Assembly: GCA_025769875.1 (NCBI GenBank)
Contig: JAGFNK010000320.1
Span: forward strand, 1-60,704
Length of the DNA: 60,704 nucleotides
Source of the DNA: Russula earlei
Taxonomy: Eukaryota > Basidiomycota > Agaricomycetes > Russulales > Russulaceae
Direction: 5' to 3'
In this document: positions 1-11,410 of the stretch, in pieces
Layout: every line of letters starts with the position of its first letter
Numbering within the stretch: position 1 is the first letter of the stretch
Notes under the pieces: model-generated
What the model was told of the DNA's origin: nothing
The model's input: the letters and a program-made list of their open reading frames with translations, nothing else
The model's database searches: none
Translations under genes and position numbers: made by a program

Positions 1-43
1 CTTCTGATAGAATATTACTCCGCTTCAGCTGGACGACCCCAGG

Positions 44-51
44 TATAAAAA
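44..51 (+). promoter_or_regulatory. Internal TATA box before ORF3-X
   Basis: TATAAAAA lies 60 bp upstream of the ATG of ORF3-X and is followed by a C/A-rich leader ending CAAACATG, a good fungal start context. Elements B and Y have the same kind of box at the same place, so this is probably an internal promoter rather than chance AT-richness. Promoter function is inferred. Confidence 0.5.
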
Positions 52-103
52 GACACCACTCAGATGATTACTCACTACCGCCCTACCCCCAAACACAACA
101 AAC

Positions 104-1255
104 ATGTCTTCCACTCAGAACTCTCCCACCGCCTCCACTGCTACCCTTGTACCCACTCCACCTTACTCCCCCACACTCATCCACCTACCACTATCCAGAG
201 AACCTTCCCCCTCCACAGCGGCGACTATTAATACTAGGATACTCATCCGACGAGCAGCACAACACGCCGCGATGATCGTACAAGCACGCGAACTGTGGGA
301 AGACGATTCCCTTACCACCATACTGAGAGCCTTCGGCAACCGATCCCCTACCCGAGGAGTCAATTCCCCCGCCAGAACTCGTAGTCCCTCCTATCATGTT
401 CGCTCTCCCTCACCTGATCCAATTCCAATTCCCCCACGCACTACCTCACCCACTATCCAACAAGTTGAAAACGTCGTCCTGCTTAACGAGAACTTCGCCC
501 CGATAAACCTCGAAAGAACTCCTCCCCCCGTCTACGAGCCACCCACCAATCATGTTCAGCCTACAGAGCTAGAAGAACTTGGAGAAGGATGGGAGGAAGG
601 AGACCTCGGATTAGACCTACTAATCCCAGACCCAGGAAATGAAGACGACACGCTTCCCCCTCGCTTCGTTCTCCCCGACCTAACACACGGCTTCCCCTCC
701 CTACTAGCTACCTACGGTCCTGGATGCCCCACTCATCGCATTCCTATTCGAGCCCGAGCTGACCCCTACCCTCGTCCCCTCCTTACACAGAAAGACGCCT
801 TCCTATTCAAAGAAGGCCTCAAACACACTAAAGCCATAAACGAGGCACTTAGGTTCGAGCAAGACCTATCCTTAGAAGCAGAAGTACGTCGTTACCGATT
901 CGCCATAAAGAAAGCACGACAAATGGCAAACTCTCTCGTCACCGCTCGTGAAAGATATCACGATATGGTATGGGAAATAAGGGACTCGGAGATCAAACTG
1001 GCTAGAGCTAACGCTAAAGCTTGTTTGGAACCATGAGTCTTGTTCGGGACCATGCCTCAGCTTACTGACCAAGAGCATAAAGACGCCAAGGAAGCCTTAC
1101 TAGACCCATGGTATCAATTCCTCCCTCGACTTTCAGACAAATGTGCCTGGTGTCACGATGGAGGACACGACACGTTCGAGTGTCCCAAGATCGCCATCTG
1201 TATCCTTTGCAACCACCACGGACACGTAGCCGATCGCTGCAGGAATCCACATTGA
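104..1255 (+). pseudogene. ORF3-X: coiled-coil/zinc-knuckle protein downstream of pol, one in-frame TGA
   Basis: A 383-codon frame interrupted once by TGA at 1034-1036, probably a former CGA. The N-terminal third is Ser/Thr/Pro-rich and includes SPSYHVRSPSP, nearly repeated in ORF3-B. Next come an acidic GEGWEEGD segment, a charged helical stretch (RRYRFAIKKARQ to SEIKLARANAKA) likely to form a coiled coil, and two CCHC knuckles near the C-terminus: C-AW-C-HDGG-H-DTFE-C and C-IL-C-NHHG-H-VADR-C. Such knuckles normally bind nucleic acid in Gag nucleocapsid, but this frame lies after pol and just before the LTR. I do not recognise the family. A second nucleocapsid-like or RNA-chaperone role is inference. 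Confidence 0.7.
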
Positions 1256-1361
1256 CGATGCAAAACCGACAAGATGTGCCGAGTTCCTCGCGACCAACTT
1301 CACTTCCATACTCATTGCTGTCATTCGACCATCATCCCTTACACCGCTTAAAGACCTTAAC

Positions 1362-1371
1362 AAGGGGGTGA
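1362..1371 (+). other. Polypurine tract of element X
   Basis: AAGGGGGTGA abuts the TG that opens the LTR at 1372. This is the normal position for the plus-strand primer of an LTR element, and B has a similar tract (AGAGGGGGTATGG). Confidence 0.75.
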
Positions 1372-1845
1372 TGTCACAAGAACCGGCTCTTCGGACCGGA
1401 CCGGCAACCGGATAAGCCCACCCGGACAGACCTCACGATTCTCGCGTGTTCCATGACTCATCTAACCTCGCATGTACCAGCACCTTCCAGCGTGTCCTAG
1501 CCTCGATCGCCTCGCTATTACCTTGTGTCTACTATTTGATATAGGATACACTGTCTATATAAACCTGTCTGTAGAGAAGAACAAGCTCTAAGCTTGTTCT
1601 CCTGTGAAATATCACTGGATTTCGAACTTCAGGACTTGTAGGCTTGCAAGACAACAAGCACTTCGTCTGAAACTTCTCCTACTCATAAGCCTTCTCAACG
1701 CGAGGACTTATTCGCAGTTTTCCTCCTCCGCGGAACATATTTGCCTCGGCAATATCGTCTCCGAAATCCCCGAAATTCGTGAAGACTTAGTGTCTCGCTC
1801 GACTCGCTGCGCTCGTCTCACGCGTGAACCGATCTGTCAGTGACA
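1372..1845 (+). repeat. 3' LTR of element X (474 bp)
   Basis: Starts TGTCACAAG and ends GTCAGTGACA. A TATA box (TATATAAA, about 1556) is followed 22 bp later by a near-perfect inverted repeat, AGAACAAGCT / AGCTTGTTCT (1578-1600), at the expected start of R. The sequence after 1845 is element A protease in frame, which fixes the right edge. Confidence 0.8.
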
Positions 1846-1849
1846 CCGC

Positions 1850-2754
1850 CCCCAGTCGGTGACATGTTCCCCATCCATTGCCTTAAAAGTTACCCTTGTG
1901 GGGAAGACAAGCGGCAAAGAAATCGGTGCAAGAGCCCTGCTTGACAGCAGAGCAGAAGGAATGATAATCCACGAATGATTCGCACAAAGACACCACCTGC
2001 ACCTCCAAACTATGACCAAACCCTTGCCAGCACAAAATGTAGATGGAACACAAAATGCCAATGGACTAATACGCTTTAGCACCATCCAAAGACTTCACAT
2101 ACAAGCGCACACAGGCACTACTCATGATGAACAAGCAGAATTCCTTGTTACTAACATTGGAGATCATGACATTATCTTAGGAACAGATTGGCTACGACAC
2201 CACAACCCAGATATCAATTGGGCAAATGATACAATCACACTGAGGAACTGCCCCCAAACCTGCCTTACCACACATCCAAGCATAACCATTGCATCTGCAT
2301 CTGGAACACAGAATTATCAAATACAAGCGCTTACTTTCCCTGAAGAAGAAGAACCTGAATTTGCAAACGTTGCTGCACTAATTTTCCCAGATACCGAAGG
2401 ACTATTGAACCCATGTGTTGATGAACAAATCCACGATGCATTTAGACCAATGACAATCAGCATAAGAGCCAAATCAACCACAGCTACCAAGCTAGCCCAT
2501 GCAGAAACACCCCCTAAGACATTAGACGAACTTATCCCTGCCCAATTCTTGAAATGGCGAAAGGTTTTCGATGAACAAGCTTCCCAATGCCTTCCTGCTC
2601 ACCAACCATTGGACCATGCAATCAATCTGAAACCAGGGATCGCCCGACACGATTCTGGTATCTATCGACTCACTCCCAAAGAACTACAAGCCCTAAAGGA
2701 ATACTTAGATGAACACTTGAAAAGAGGCACTATCCGACCATCAAAAGCAGCTAT
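1850..2754 (+). pseudogene. pol: Element A pol: aspartic protease and start of reverse transcriptase
   Basis: In frame from 1850. The protease active-site motif reads LLDSRAEG instead of LLDSGAEG, so the catalytic Asp is kept but the following Gly is Arg. A TGA follows 12 codons after that Asp. Further on are the protease flap-side motif NVDGT and IILGTDWL. The RT N-terminus follows (DHAINLKPG, then KRGTIRPSKAAI). The frame is cut inside the RT fingers by the solo LTR at 2755 and resumes in the same frame at 3644 (ASPFFFVEKKGG). Protease would process the polyprotein; the DSR motif and stop make it non-functional. Confidence 0.85.
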
Positions 2755-3638
2755 TGTTACACCATTTTCCTTTTACGTTTACCTCTTACCTTCTTGCTAT
2801 GGACTGCTTGCTTTCGTACATCCCTTTACTTACTAGTCTTGTGATCTCTTACGTCTTGTGATCCCTTCTGTGTTATCATGTGATCCATACACATCCAGGT
2901 AACACTGGATTGCTGTTACTTTCCTTTTGTTTGGTTCTCTTTCCATTTATATTCACTTCTTAGTTTCGACTGTGCAATGCTGCGCATTTACTGTGCAGCA
3001 CAGTTACTTGGTTCTGACTCATTCATGGCCTCATTCCTATGACTCCTACTTATTATGACTCCTACTATACTAGTAGCACAGTCAAAGCGCAGCTATTGCT
3101 GCGCTTCTCCTGTATATATAAGCTCAGTACTTTGTGACCAAAGCCCTAAGCTTGGTCTCTTGTAGAATCCAACCTACTCTTGTCCAAACATATTCTCCTG
3201 CAACCCACTTCACTCTCACAAACTTAAACCACAACCACCTCTCCATTTCATCAACTCTCAACACACCATCTACCATCTACTCTTCACCTTTCCCTTCCTT
3301 CCCTAAGAGTCTCTCTTCACTCCCCTGAGAAGAGCTCTCCTCCTTTAAGACCTACCTTCCTCTACTCTCTCTGTGTTGTTCAAGGTCCCCGACGGACTTG
3401 AACGCATATAGCTAGTGGAACCAGCCCTAGTCTATCCCATTACAAACTTACCCTAGCTTCTCAATGGACTGAGTCATACTAGGAAGGGTCTATTGGCCAT
3501 AACCTGTTTAGCATAAAACACTTTGACTGCTGCAGGGATCCTTACTCACTATACACAGGAACCAGCCTGTTTCTTGAACACCTCTCTATCATCGACTTGG
3601 TTTCCGCTTGTGAACTGACATGGCTAGTTACTGTGACA
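2755..3638 (+). repeat. Solo LTR, family L884, inside element A RT
   Basis: 884 bp, TGTTACACC to CTGTGACA, with a perfect duplication GCTAT (2750-2754 and 3639-3643). TATATATAAG at about 3113 is followed by the inverted repeat GACCAAaGC/GCtTGGTC (3136-3157). Upstream of the TATA lies another palindrome, AAGCGCAGC-tatt-GCTGCGCTT. Three more copies occur: 27144-28991 (minus, with a nested LTR), 38461-39341 and 42311-43584 (with a nested LTR). No internal region of this family is seen. Confidence 0.9.
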
Positions 3639-3643
3639 GCTAT

Positions 3644-4700
3644 TGCCAGTCCATTCTTCTTTGTAGAAAAGAAAGGAGGAAATCTACGTCCAGTACAAGA
3701 CTACAGGGCCCTGAACACAGCAACTGTCAAAGATGCATATCCACTACCTTTGATTCCTGAATTAATCGACAAACTCCAAGGAGCCCAATACTTTACCAAG
3801 TTTGACGTACGATGGGGATACAACAATATCCGCCTAAGAGAGGGCGACGAACACGTTGCAGCATTCAAGACACCTTTAGGACTCTGCAAACCTTTGATAA
3901 TGACATTCGGTCTTTGCAACACCCCAGCCACTTTCCAACGCTTTATGAACACCATCCTAGCAAAATACATTGCCACTGAACGAGTGGTCATTTACCTAGA
4001 CGATATACTAATCATGGCACAAACCTTGAACGAACTGGATGACTGGACACACAAGGTCCTAAAGACACTCCAAGACCACGATTTGTACTTGAAACCAGAG
4101 AAGTGTGCTTTTCGACAAACCTCTATTAGTTACCTAGGCATCAATATATCCCAAGGGCAAATATCTATGGACCAAGACAAGTTAATAGGCATTACAAAAT
4201 GGCCTACTCCGACCAACATTACGGAAATCCAAGCATTTTTAGGATTTTGCAACTTCTATCAACGATTTATCCACCAATACTCACGAATGGCATGACCCTT
4301 GTTTAATCTAACAAAGAAAGAACACCCCTTTAAATGGGAAGACGATGAAGAACAAGCATTTAGAAAATTCATCCAGGCATTCACAACAGCCCCAATCCTC
4401 ATGTTACCTGATCATACTAAACCCTTTCGGCTCATCTGCAATGCAAGTGACTTTGCAGTCGGCGCAATCCTGGAACAACCTGATGAATTTAACAGATATC
4501 ACCCAGTAGCCTATTTTTCGAAATCCTTGGACCCCGCACAAAGAAATTACATGATCTATGATAAAGAGCTCCTGGCCATCGTCTCATCCCTCTGGCACTT
4601 CCGACACTACCTTGAAGGCACTACACACCCGATTGATCTATGGACGGACCACAATAATTTGACATACTTCATGACAAAACAAAAACTCACGTGACGACAA
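3644..4700 (+). pseudogene. pol: Element A pol: reverse transcriptase and RNase H
   Basis: RT palm motifs are clear: LRPVQDYRALN, FTKFDVRWGYNNIR, FGLCNTPATFQ and the catalytic YLDDILI. The thumb/connection follows (FLGFCNFYQRFI). A TGA at 4293-4295 falls where relatives have Arg before PLF. RNase H starts with NASDFAVGAILEQ and continues through YDKELLAIV and WTDHNNLTYF, so its acidic residues are present, then stops with TGA after KLT. This enzyme pair would copy the element's RNA into cDNA. The stops make the copy dead unless complemented. Confidence 0.9.
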
Positions 4701-5930
4701 GCCTGATGGGCACTTCTTCTCAGAAATTTTGACTTCACCATCACCCATCACCCAGGAACTATGAACAAAGCAGATGGTCTGTCCAGGCAGCCAGACTTTA
4801 AAGAGGGAATACAAAATGAAAATGATGGAAAGGTGCTCCTAGATGACAAATATTTTAAAATTAGAGCAACACGCACCTCTGCTACAGAACCGATTGGCGA
4901 CCAAGAACTTCGACAACAACTGCGATCTAGCAAAGACTATGACCCTGAAGTATCTAACGTGTTAGCAATCATTATAAAGAATGGACCAAGACGATTATCC
5001 AAAGGCTTACAAGACTGGAACCTCGAAGATGGACTAATATTATTCAAAGGAAAAGTCTACATCCCAAACAATGACACCCTATGAAAGAAAATTCTGAAAC
5101 TACATCATGACTCCCTCGCCACCGGACATCCTGGCCAATGGAAAACTTACGAACTAATCAGCCGAAACTATTGGTGGCCAGGAATGCTAACCTATGTCAA
5201 AGGTTATGTAGACAGTTGCGCAATTTGCCAAAGTACAAAGAACCACCCAAAGACAGAAACACCCCTCGTACCAATTACACCAGCTGGAGAAGTATGGAAG
5301 AGCATTACGATGGACTTTATCACGGACCTACCAATTTCACAAGGCTTTGACAGCCTCCTAGTCGTGGTAGATCGATTCAGCAAAGCAATAATCATTACCC
5401 CCTGCCACAAGACAATCACAGCGGATGAAACAGCAACACTAATCATGAACAATGTCTGGAGGAGAATCGGCCTCCCAACACAAATAATATCAGACAGAGG
5501 CCCTCAATTCGCAGCAAAAGTCACTCAAGAACTATGGAAGAAATTAAATGTCAAGATATCATTGAGCACAGCATATCACCCTCAGACAGATGGAGAAATA
5601 GAACGAGTTAACCAAGAACTAGAACAATACCTACGAATATTTTGCAACCACCAAGCGGACAATTGGGCAGAACTAATTCCCTTTATGGAGTTTGCACATA
5701 ATGCCAGACAACACAGTGCTACAAACAAACCCCCTTTCGAGGTCTGGTATGGCTTTAACCCAACATTTGCTCCACCCCTTGCTTTTGCATCAAAGTTCCC
5801 TTCAATCCAAGAAAGACTAACAAGACTAGACCAACTCAGAGAAGACATAGCTGCCTCCCTGAACTGAGCAACTGAGATCATGAAGCAATCAGGACCTCAA
5901 ACCTCCACATTTTGTTTTATAGAAGGGGAT
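4701..5930 (+). pseudogene. pol: Element A pol: linker and integrase
   Basis: After the linker (NKADGLSRQPD) comes an HHCC zinc-binding region: HHDSLATGHPG, then CAICQSTK. The catalytic core is complete for the DDE triad: D in MDFITDLP, D in IISDRGPQF, E in QTDGEIERVNQ. In-frame TGA codons occur at 4692-4694 and 4707-4709, near 5081, and after AASLN at 5865-5867, all where Arg is expected. The integrase would insert cDNA into chromatin. It is the only integrase in the window whose catalytic core has both the triad and no internal stop. Confidence 0.88.
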
Positions 5931-6377
5931 CAAGTATGGTTGGAAGCCACAAATCTATGAACCACTCACCCAAAAGCAAAACTAGCCCCTTGATGCTATG
6001 GACCATTCAAAGTCATCACTGCCTATCCAGTAAATGTTTGCCTCGAGCTACCAAAGTCCTGGAAGATACACCCAGTCTTTCACCATTCCCTGATTAAACC
6101 TTACAAAGAAACCATTGCCCACGGTCCTAACTTCTCAAACCCACCACCGATACTAGTTGAAGGAGAAGAACAGTATGAAGTTGAACAGATCTTAAACTCT
6201 CGGCTCTCCCCAAACCACAAAGGGATCTAATACCTAGTTAAATGGAAAGGTTACACTGCCGCAGAAAATACTTGGGAACCAGCATCTAACCTATCAAAAG
6301 CGCAATTACTTGTTAAAGACCTCCATTGGAAATATCCGAAGGTGCTTAAAATGATTCCCACGAGGAGTGACCCCTAA
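5931..6377 (+). pseudogene. pol: Element A pol: integrase C-terminus and chromodomain
   Basis: LEATNL followed by a stop, then PKAKLAP, is the usual GPY/F-like C-terminal region. The chromodomain lies at about 6178-6320: QYEVEQILNSR, a TAA stop, then [21 protein letters not shown]. The VKWKGY and NTWEP aromatic-cage segments identify element A as a chromovirus, a group whose integrase tail targets modified histone H3. Stops at 5958, about 5988 and 6228 break the frame. Confidence 0.85.
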
Positions 6378-6418
6378 ACCAACAACTCTCATCATGACCT
6401 CCGTCGACAACTATCTTT

Positions 6419-6984
6419 TGTTAAGATCCGACGGATCTTAGTACCGACTCTTTTAGTGAAAGAGTTGCTTGATATAGTTCAAGCACTAGACTTCGAACCC
6501 TTTGATATTATCTCAGGAAGATTGAATGTAAAAGGAGAGGGGCCTCTTTCACTTAGAGTCTGCACTAGAATGTTGTTTAGATCGATAGACAAGATGGTTA
6601 TCTTGTTAGAGTGTAAGTCGAGCGTAAGGCTCGACTTCTTGATACCACAGACTATTTATATGATATCTCAATAACTACTGATCCGATTCGTACAAAACTC
6701 GGGGTGCACATAGCTGAGAACCAGTCGTATCCAAATACAGAGAGCGCAATTCAAGAATGTTAAGAATGACTCACGTGTGAGTCATTCTTTCCTAGTATCT
6801 GTCACGAATCAATAAGCAACGACTAAGCTCTTACTGATCAGGATCAGTAAGCAATCAGTAAGCCAGACAGAATCAGTAAGCAATCAGTAAGCAATCACTA
6901 AGCCAGATTAATAAGCAGACATGTGAGTAATCATAGATGAGTCAATGAAACAGGTGACAGTCGGAGAACACAAGAATCCTAACA
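6419..6984 (-). repeat. Solo LTR, element B family, minus orientation
   Basis: 566 bp, TGTTAAGATCC to ATCCTAACA on the plus strand, with a perfect duplication TCTTT (6414-6418 and 6985-6989). It is a reverse-oriented relative of the element B LTR. The R-region stem AAGTCGAGC-gtaag-GCTCGACTT (6615-6637) is perfect here. The U3 side holds many CAGTAAGCAAT-type short repeats (6880-6900). Confidence 0.9.
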
Positions 6985-7195
6985 TCTTTATCCTTGTTAC
7001 CAACGAACTTTTCAGAGAACCCCTGCGATCACATGCACTCAATTGACTACAGCTATCCCAAAAGCAATCCATAGAACAAGAAAGAACTCCCTACAAATGA
7101 ACTGACTTCGACTTTTCATATGCAAACTACTCCACCTTCCAAAGAAACAAGTCCCTACTGTTGCAGGAGCAACAAGTCTATAAAGAGGGGATGAA
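6985..7195 (+). other. Element A 3' untranslated tail and polypurine tract
   Basis: No coding signal. The stretch ends in AAAGAGGGGATGAA directly before the LTR, a convincing polypurine tract that ties the LTR at 7196 to element A. Confidence 0.7.
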
Positions 7196-8023
7196 TGTTA
7201 CGAACCAAGGCCAGGTCCTGGCCATAGATTGTCCTATTTCACTCAAGAGAGACCTCTCTCACTTTGCATTGCCGACTCCCTTCCATTTTCTGGGCTATCC
7301 CTCCTGTGGTACAAGATATTGCGATTGCAAAGGCACTATAACACGACCAGGCACCTGTTTCCTAATCAGGTAATCATCGCGTGGCAGCCAGATGGCCACC
7401 CAGCCACCAAGGACCCGAAACAGCGGCACAAACTCTTAGAAACTGTTGCATAAATCATCTGATGTCATCAAGGCTCCAATGACATCATAGCTGACTGAGT
7501 GACTCCACATTGACCTCATAGGCTCACTAAGTGCTCCACAGTGACATCATAATGATGTCATTGCTCCACAATGATCAGTAATGCACTCAGTAAGCCTGAA
7601 ACTTGACACAAGCAAGTTTATGCCTCTGTAGTCCTATTGGATGGTACCAAAGAGGCTAGAATAGTCCCAGTTCTTTGTAATTGACCCTGTACACTGTATA
7701 TAAGCCCCAATGAAGCATGGCAGTCGTCAGACTGTCCATTTGTGATACTCTCATCCTCCTGGGTACTCCCCTGCAACCGCTCAGTCTAAAGTCCTCTCTT
7801 GTCTTCAAGGTACTCTTCAACGACTGCCTTGTTTAAAGCCCCTCACTGCACTGGCCTCTACTCTTCGCCTCTGCCTTCTGCAACACATACCAGTCCCCAT
7901 CTGGTATCTCCTAGTCGTTTGGATCGTCCTCCTGTTCAACACCGTATACACCACATACCGTCTGTTCTGACCCTTGCCCACCTGCTCCTGAGTCCTTAGT
8001 GATCAGCAGTATGTGTCTTGACA
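7196..8023 (+). repeat. 3' LTR of element A (family L828)
   Basis: 828 bp, TGTTACGAACC to GTCTTGACA. TATATAAG at about 7697 is followed by the stem GGCAGTC-gtca-GACTGTCC (7719-7737). Two further copies of the family are solo LTRs at 17615-18442 and 23066-23895. The right flank GTTTC should equal the lost left duplication of element A. Confidence 0.85.
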
Positions 8024-8311
8024 GTTTCCACCACCATTGTCTCAGCTGTGCCTGCTGCTGGCTCTATCCCATCTCTTGCTGACTCACCTCAGCTCATGTA
8101 CCAGTCCTTCAATCCCCTGTTGCCCACATTAGCCTTAGCCTCTTCAGCCACCATCCCAACACCCTCTGTGCCTCCCAGCATCATATCACCTCCAGCCCAT
8201 CTTGAGCCACCTCCACCTCTGCCTACATCTACAAACTCATTCTTGCCACCTATGCCCCTACTTCCTGACCACACCACTCTCACTTCCACCTCTAGCTGTT
8301 ACATGCCTTGC
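8024..8311 (+). pseudogene. Fragment of gag-like low-complexity frame (left part)
   Basis: An open Ser/Thr/Pro/Ala-rich frame (TIVSAVPAAGSIPSLADSP onward) resembling the low-complexity tail of the gag-like frame in T3. Element B interrupts it at 8311; its continuation starts at 17254 (CTTGC duplication). Composition alone is weak evidence. The better support is that 17430-17480 aligns by eye with 30495-30545 of T3. Confidence 0.45.
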
Positions 8312-8839
8312 TGTTAGGATCTAGTCTGCATCTCTATCATTTGCTTACCTATGCTTGCTTACTGACTGCTGACTGATTGGCTACTGACTGATGACTCATT
8401 GCTTATGAATTGCTTATGAATTGCTTACTAGCTTGATGACTGATTGCTTATCAATTTATGACAGATACTAGGAAAGGATGACTCATGTGCGAGTCATTTT
8501 TGATACCTTCAAATTGTGCTCTACATTTTTGGATACTACTGGTTCTCAGCTATGTGAACCCCAAGTTTCATACAAAACAGATCAACCATTGAGATATTGT
8601 ATAAATACTCTGATGTACCAATAGTCGAGCCTTACACTCAACTTACTCTCTAAGATGAGAAATATCACTCTTGTCAAACTATTTCAAAACTCTCAAGCAC
8701 TCTAGTGAAAGAGACTCTTTTCATCTCTTACATTTACTCTTCCTGAGATAACATCAAAGGATTCGAAGTTTAGTGCTTGGACTATATCAAGCAACTCTTT
8801 CACTAAGAGTTGGTATTAAGATCTAAGTGGATCTTAACA
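8312..8839 (+). repeat. 5' LTR of element B
   Basis: TGTTAGGATCT to GATCTTAACA. TATAAATAC at about 8600 precedes the R-region stem (AGTCGAGC at 8623-8630, mutated right arm near 8637-8643). U3 carries TGCTTACTGAC-type short repeats. The family has two solo copies in opposite orientation (6419 and 32135) and a more distant relative at 47646. Confidence 0.92.
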
Positions 8840-8849
8840 TAAGTCGAGC
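8840..8849 (+). promoter_or_regulatory. Putative primer-binding site complementary to the element's own R region
   Basis: TAAGTCGAGC begins immediately after the 5' LTR. Its reverse complement GCTCGACTTA is found in the R-region stem of the solo LTRs of this family. Nine of the ten bases (CTCGACTTA, 17051-17059) are kept in the 3' LTR of B, 37 bp after the TATA box. I see no obvious tRNA 3'-end complement. This arrangement is what self-primed Tf1-type elements use. The priming mode is inference. Confidence 0.5.
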
Positions 8850-9081
8850 ATACTTACCTTTGTACCAAGTAGGAACAAAATTCAGATCCCAACATATGCA
8901 GAAGTAGTCATAAGGAGGAACCTGTGCTGACTAGGAATTCCTCCAAGACTTTATATCCTGGATAAGAAGGATATAGAACATAGTCAAATTCATTGGTATT
9001 TTTGCCGAGAACAAGCTTGTCAATATCATAATTGAAAGCTAGGCAAAACTGGAGTTGGAATCTATCGAGACTCCATTTAGT

Positions 9082-11363
9082 ATGTCAAGTAACGGAAAAT
9101 GATACGCAAGATTTCAAGAACGAACTAATGATCTTCAAAACTTTTCCTTGACTGGTGTAGGAGCACAGTGGCATCCTACTACAGAACCAAAGGGCGGATT
9201 TTTCAACGTTCAGTTTAACAATGAACTCCGACCTGCAGAATACATCAACAATCAGTGGTACTTCATTGATTGGGACAAAGACGGATTCTATGTACTTGAA
9301 GAAAATTTCATCAACAATCCGGAAGAGTTTGGTCTAGGAACTAAAGCAAAACCCTATACCAGTGGGTGGTTGATCAGAAGTGAACCAGAACAAGACATAT
9401 CCATCACAACTGCTAGTGAGCCGAAGAAATCAGAATCACCAGAGGATACTCCAGTTATTGAAAAGAACAAGGAGCCTATAGACGAGCTCACTGAACGTTT
9501 TGCCACAGCCATAGATCTGACCCAAGCGGCGACTGAGATAATGCCTACCACCACTCAAATAGCAACACAAACCACTCACTCTACATCCAGGAATTTGTAT
9601 GCCACTCACCATGGGACAATGTTAGTGCCCAATGTACAACAAGGAGGTAACCCTCCAGATGGAGGTGCACCTGGAGGAGGACACCCTGGAGGAGGAGGAC
9701 CTCCAGGTGGAGGAGCTCCACCAGGGGGAGTACCACCAGGAGGAGGACCACCTCAAGCAGCACCTGCTGGAATTGCTCAAGGAGTACCTGGAGGAACTGG
9801 TTCAATGAGAGGGCAACCTCCAGCGATGTTCGCAGGAAATAGGAAGAAGACCATACAGTTCATGAAAGAATTTGAACTGTATAGAATCATGAACTCTCAA
9901 AGCAGTGTCATGACAGTGCCAAATGAAAGAGTGGCCTGCGCCTTATCCTTTATAAAAGGGGACAAGGTTGATGGTTGGGTAATTCTACAACTAGAGGCCT
10001 TGATAAGAAGGGTTCAAGGAGATCATGCAAACCAGTTGCCACCAACTCACCTTCACGAAGATGAAGATTTATGGAACCTATTCTCGACGGACTTCCTAAA
10101 TCAATGGCATGACAATACCACTATAGAAGACACCACCATGAACATCCAACAACTCACTATGAAAGAAGGAGAGTTGGATGATTACATCGCAACTTTTAAT
10201 CAATATTTGCTCATGTCTGGATGGCTGAGAAACACTCAGGGAATGGTCAAACTGTTCAGAGATGGACTTCAAAGCAACTTACATGGAATGATTCTTCGAC
10301 AAAGGCCTCTACCTGCAGCAGGCAATTTGGATGCATGGCAAACTATAGCAAGAGAAGAAGCGGCAGCCTTGAACGAAATGAAGAATGCCTTAGGCCCCTT
10401 TTACCAACCGAGAATTCTTGAATCTTGAACTTGAACTTGGATTTTGGGATTTTCCAGGAGTGACAGGAGTGACAGGAGTGATGTAAGTGATATGATGTAT
10501 ATAATAAATTAATATGCATTCTTTTCTGTTGTCATTTGCATATTCACATATTTGGGGTTACACATGATGTGTCAGCATCAAACTTGGAGTCGAGCAGTCT
10601 AACTTGAGCTCAACATCTGGGTGCTTGCAGCCCCATTTTCACCAGAGCTGCACATACAAAATTTGCACAAAGATGTGCACCCACACATTGGTGACACATA
10701 TTCTGCCTTAATGACATGCTTGCAATACCCCACTTGGAAGGAGTGGAAGGAAGGGTTAGAAAAAATATTTTACATATCACATGTAAACCCAGCAAATCAC
10801 ACCAGAGAATAACTCATATTTGAAATGGACTCATATTAGTTTATTATGTCACTTACATCACACCTGTCATTCCTGTCACTCCCAGAAAATCCCAAAATCC
10901 AAGTTCAAGTTCAAGATTCAAGAATTCTCAGTTGGTAAAAGGGGCCTTAGGAGCATCTGGGAACCTAAGCTCTAGAGCACAACGGCTTAGGAATTGGAAA
11001 GAAAAGAAATCCAAAAAGGATCCTAATGCCATGGATGTGGACGTAGTCAGAACCACTTCAAGGCTTAGTGAAGAAGAAAGGAAGAAATTGCAAGCAGAAG
11101 GAAAATGCTTCATATGCAAGAAGGTTGGACATATGAGCTGACAATGTCCTCAAAGGAAGAAGAAGGATGATCCTAAACAAAAGGGGAAGGATGTCAAGGC
11201 TCAAACTACAGAAGCAGAAGAAGACAAACCTGCGAAGAATTCTAAAGAAGAAGAACAACCCCCTGCTGATGACATCAATAGCATCATGGCGCCAATTAAA
11301 GGAATGAAGACAGAAGAAAAGGATGCCTTTTTTGATAAAATTATGGCAGATGAGGATTTTTGA
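9082..11363 (+). pseudogene. gag: Element B gag (capsid and nucleocapsid), split by a MITE
   Basis: ATG at 9082 is followed after six codons by TGA (9100-9102), then an open frame from 9103. It contains a Gly/Pro-rich low-complexity linker (about 9640-9790, GGG/PPGG repeats) and a retrotransposon capsid core (KTIQFMKEFELYRIMNSQ, then LTMKEGELDDYIATFNQYL). The 554-bp MITE interrupts at 10393, and the frame resumes exactly at 10950. The knuckle reads [11 protein letters not shown], a TGA, then Q-C, so Arg to stop destroys it. The product ends in a Lys/Glu-rich tail at TGA 11361-11363. Without the MITE it is 574 codons with two TGA. It would form the virus-like particle and package RNA. Confidence 0.88.
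10393..10946. mobile_element. PIF/Harbinger-type MITE in element B gag
   Basis: 554 bp with terminal inverted repeats of roughly 100 bp (GGCCCCTTTTACCAACCGAG; inverse at 10846-10946) and a perfect 3-bp duplication TTA (10390-10392 and 10947-10949). A TTA target and a GGCC-starting terminus fit PIF/Harbinger. Removing it restores the gag frame, so its borders are certain. Related longer sequence flanks T1 (18705-18953 and 25497-26093). Confidence 0.88.
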
Positions 11364-11410
11364 TCAGCCCAAGGTTGATGGCCAGACTAAGGGTGGCAGT
11401 AACTCGCACC

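Larger units (their letters stand above)
1..1845 (+). mobile_element. Ty3-type LTR retrotransposon X, 3' part only
   Basis: The window opens in the 3' part of an LTR retrotransposon: a post-pol reading frame (104-1255), a polypurine tract and a 3' LTR ending in TGACA at 1845. The next base resumes the protease frame of element A, so X appears to be inserted in A. The duplication should be CCGCC (1846-1850), but its left copy lies outside the window. The Ty3 assignment is by analogy with B and Y, which have the same kind of frame after a Ty3 pol; pol of X is not visible. Confidence 0.75.
1846..8023 (+). mobile_element. Ty3/chromovirus element A, lacking gag and 5' LTR
   Basis: Protease, reverse transcriptase, RNase H, integrase and chromodomain occur in the usual Ty3 order, then a polypurine tract and a 3' LTR (7196-8023). 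The 5' end lies left of the inserted element X, outside the window. Two solo LTRs with perfect duplications interrupt it (2755-3638 and 6419-6984). There is no room for an ORF3: only about 250 bp of its own sequence separates the chromodomain from the 3' LTR. It is the best preserved pol here, but still carries many stops. Confidence 0.85.
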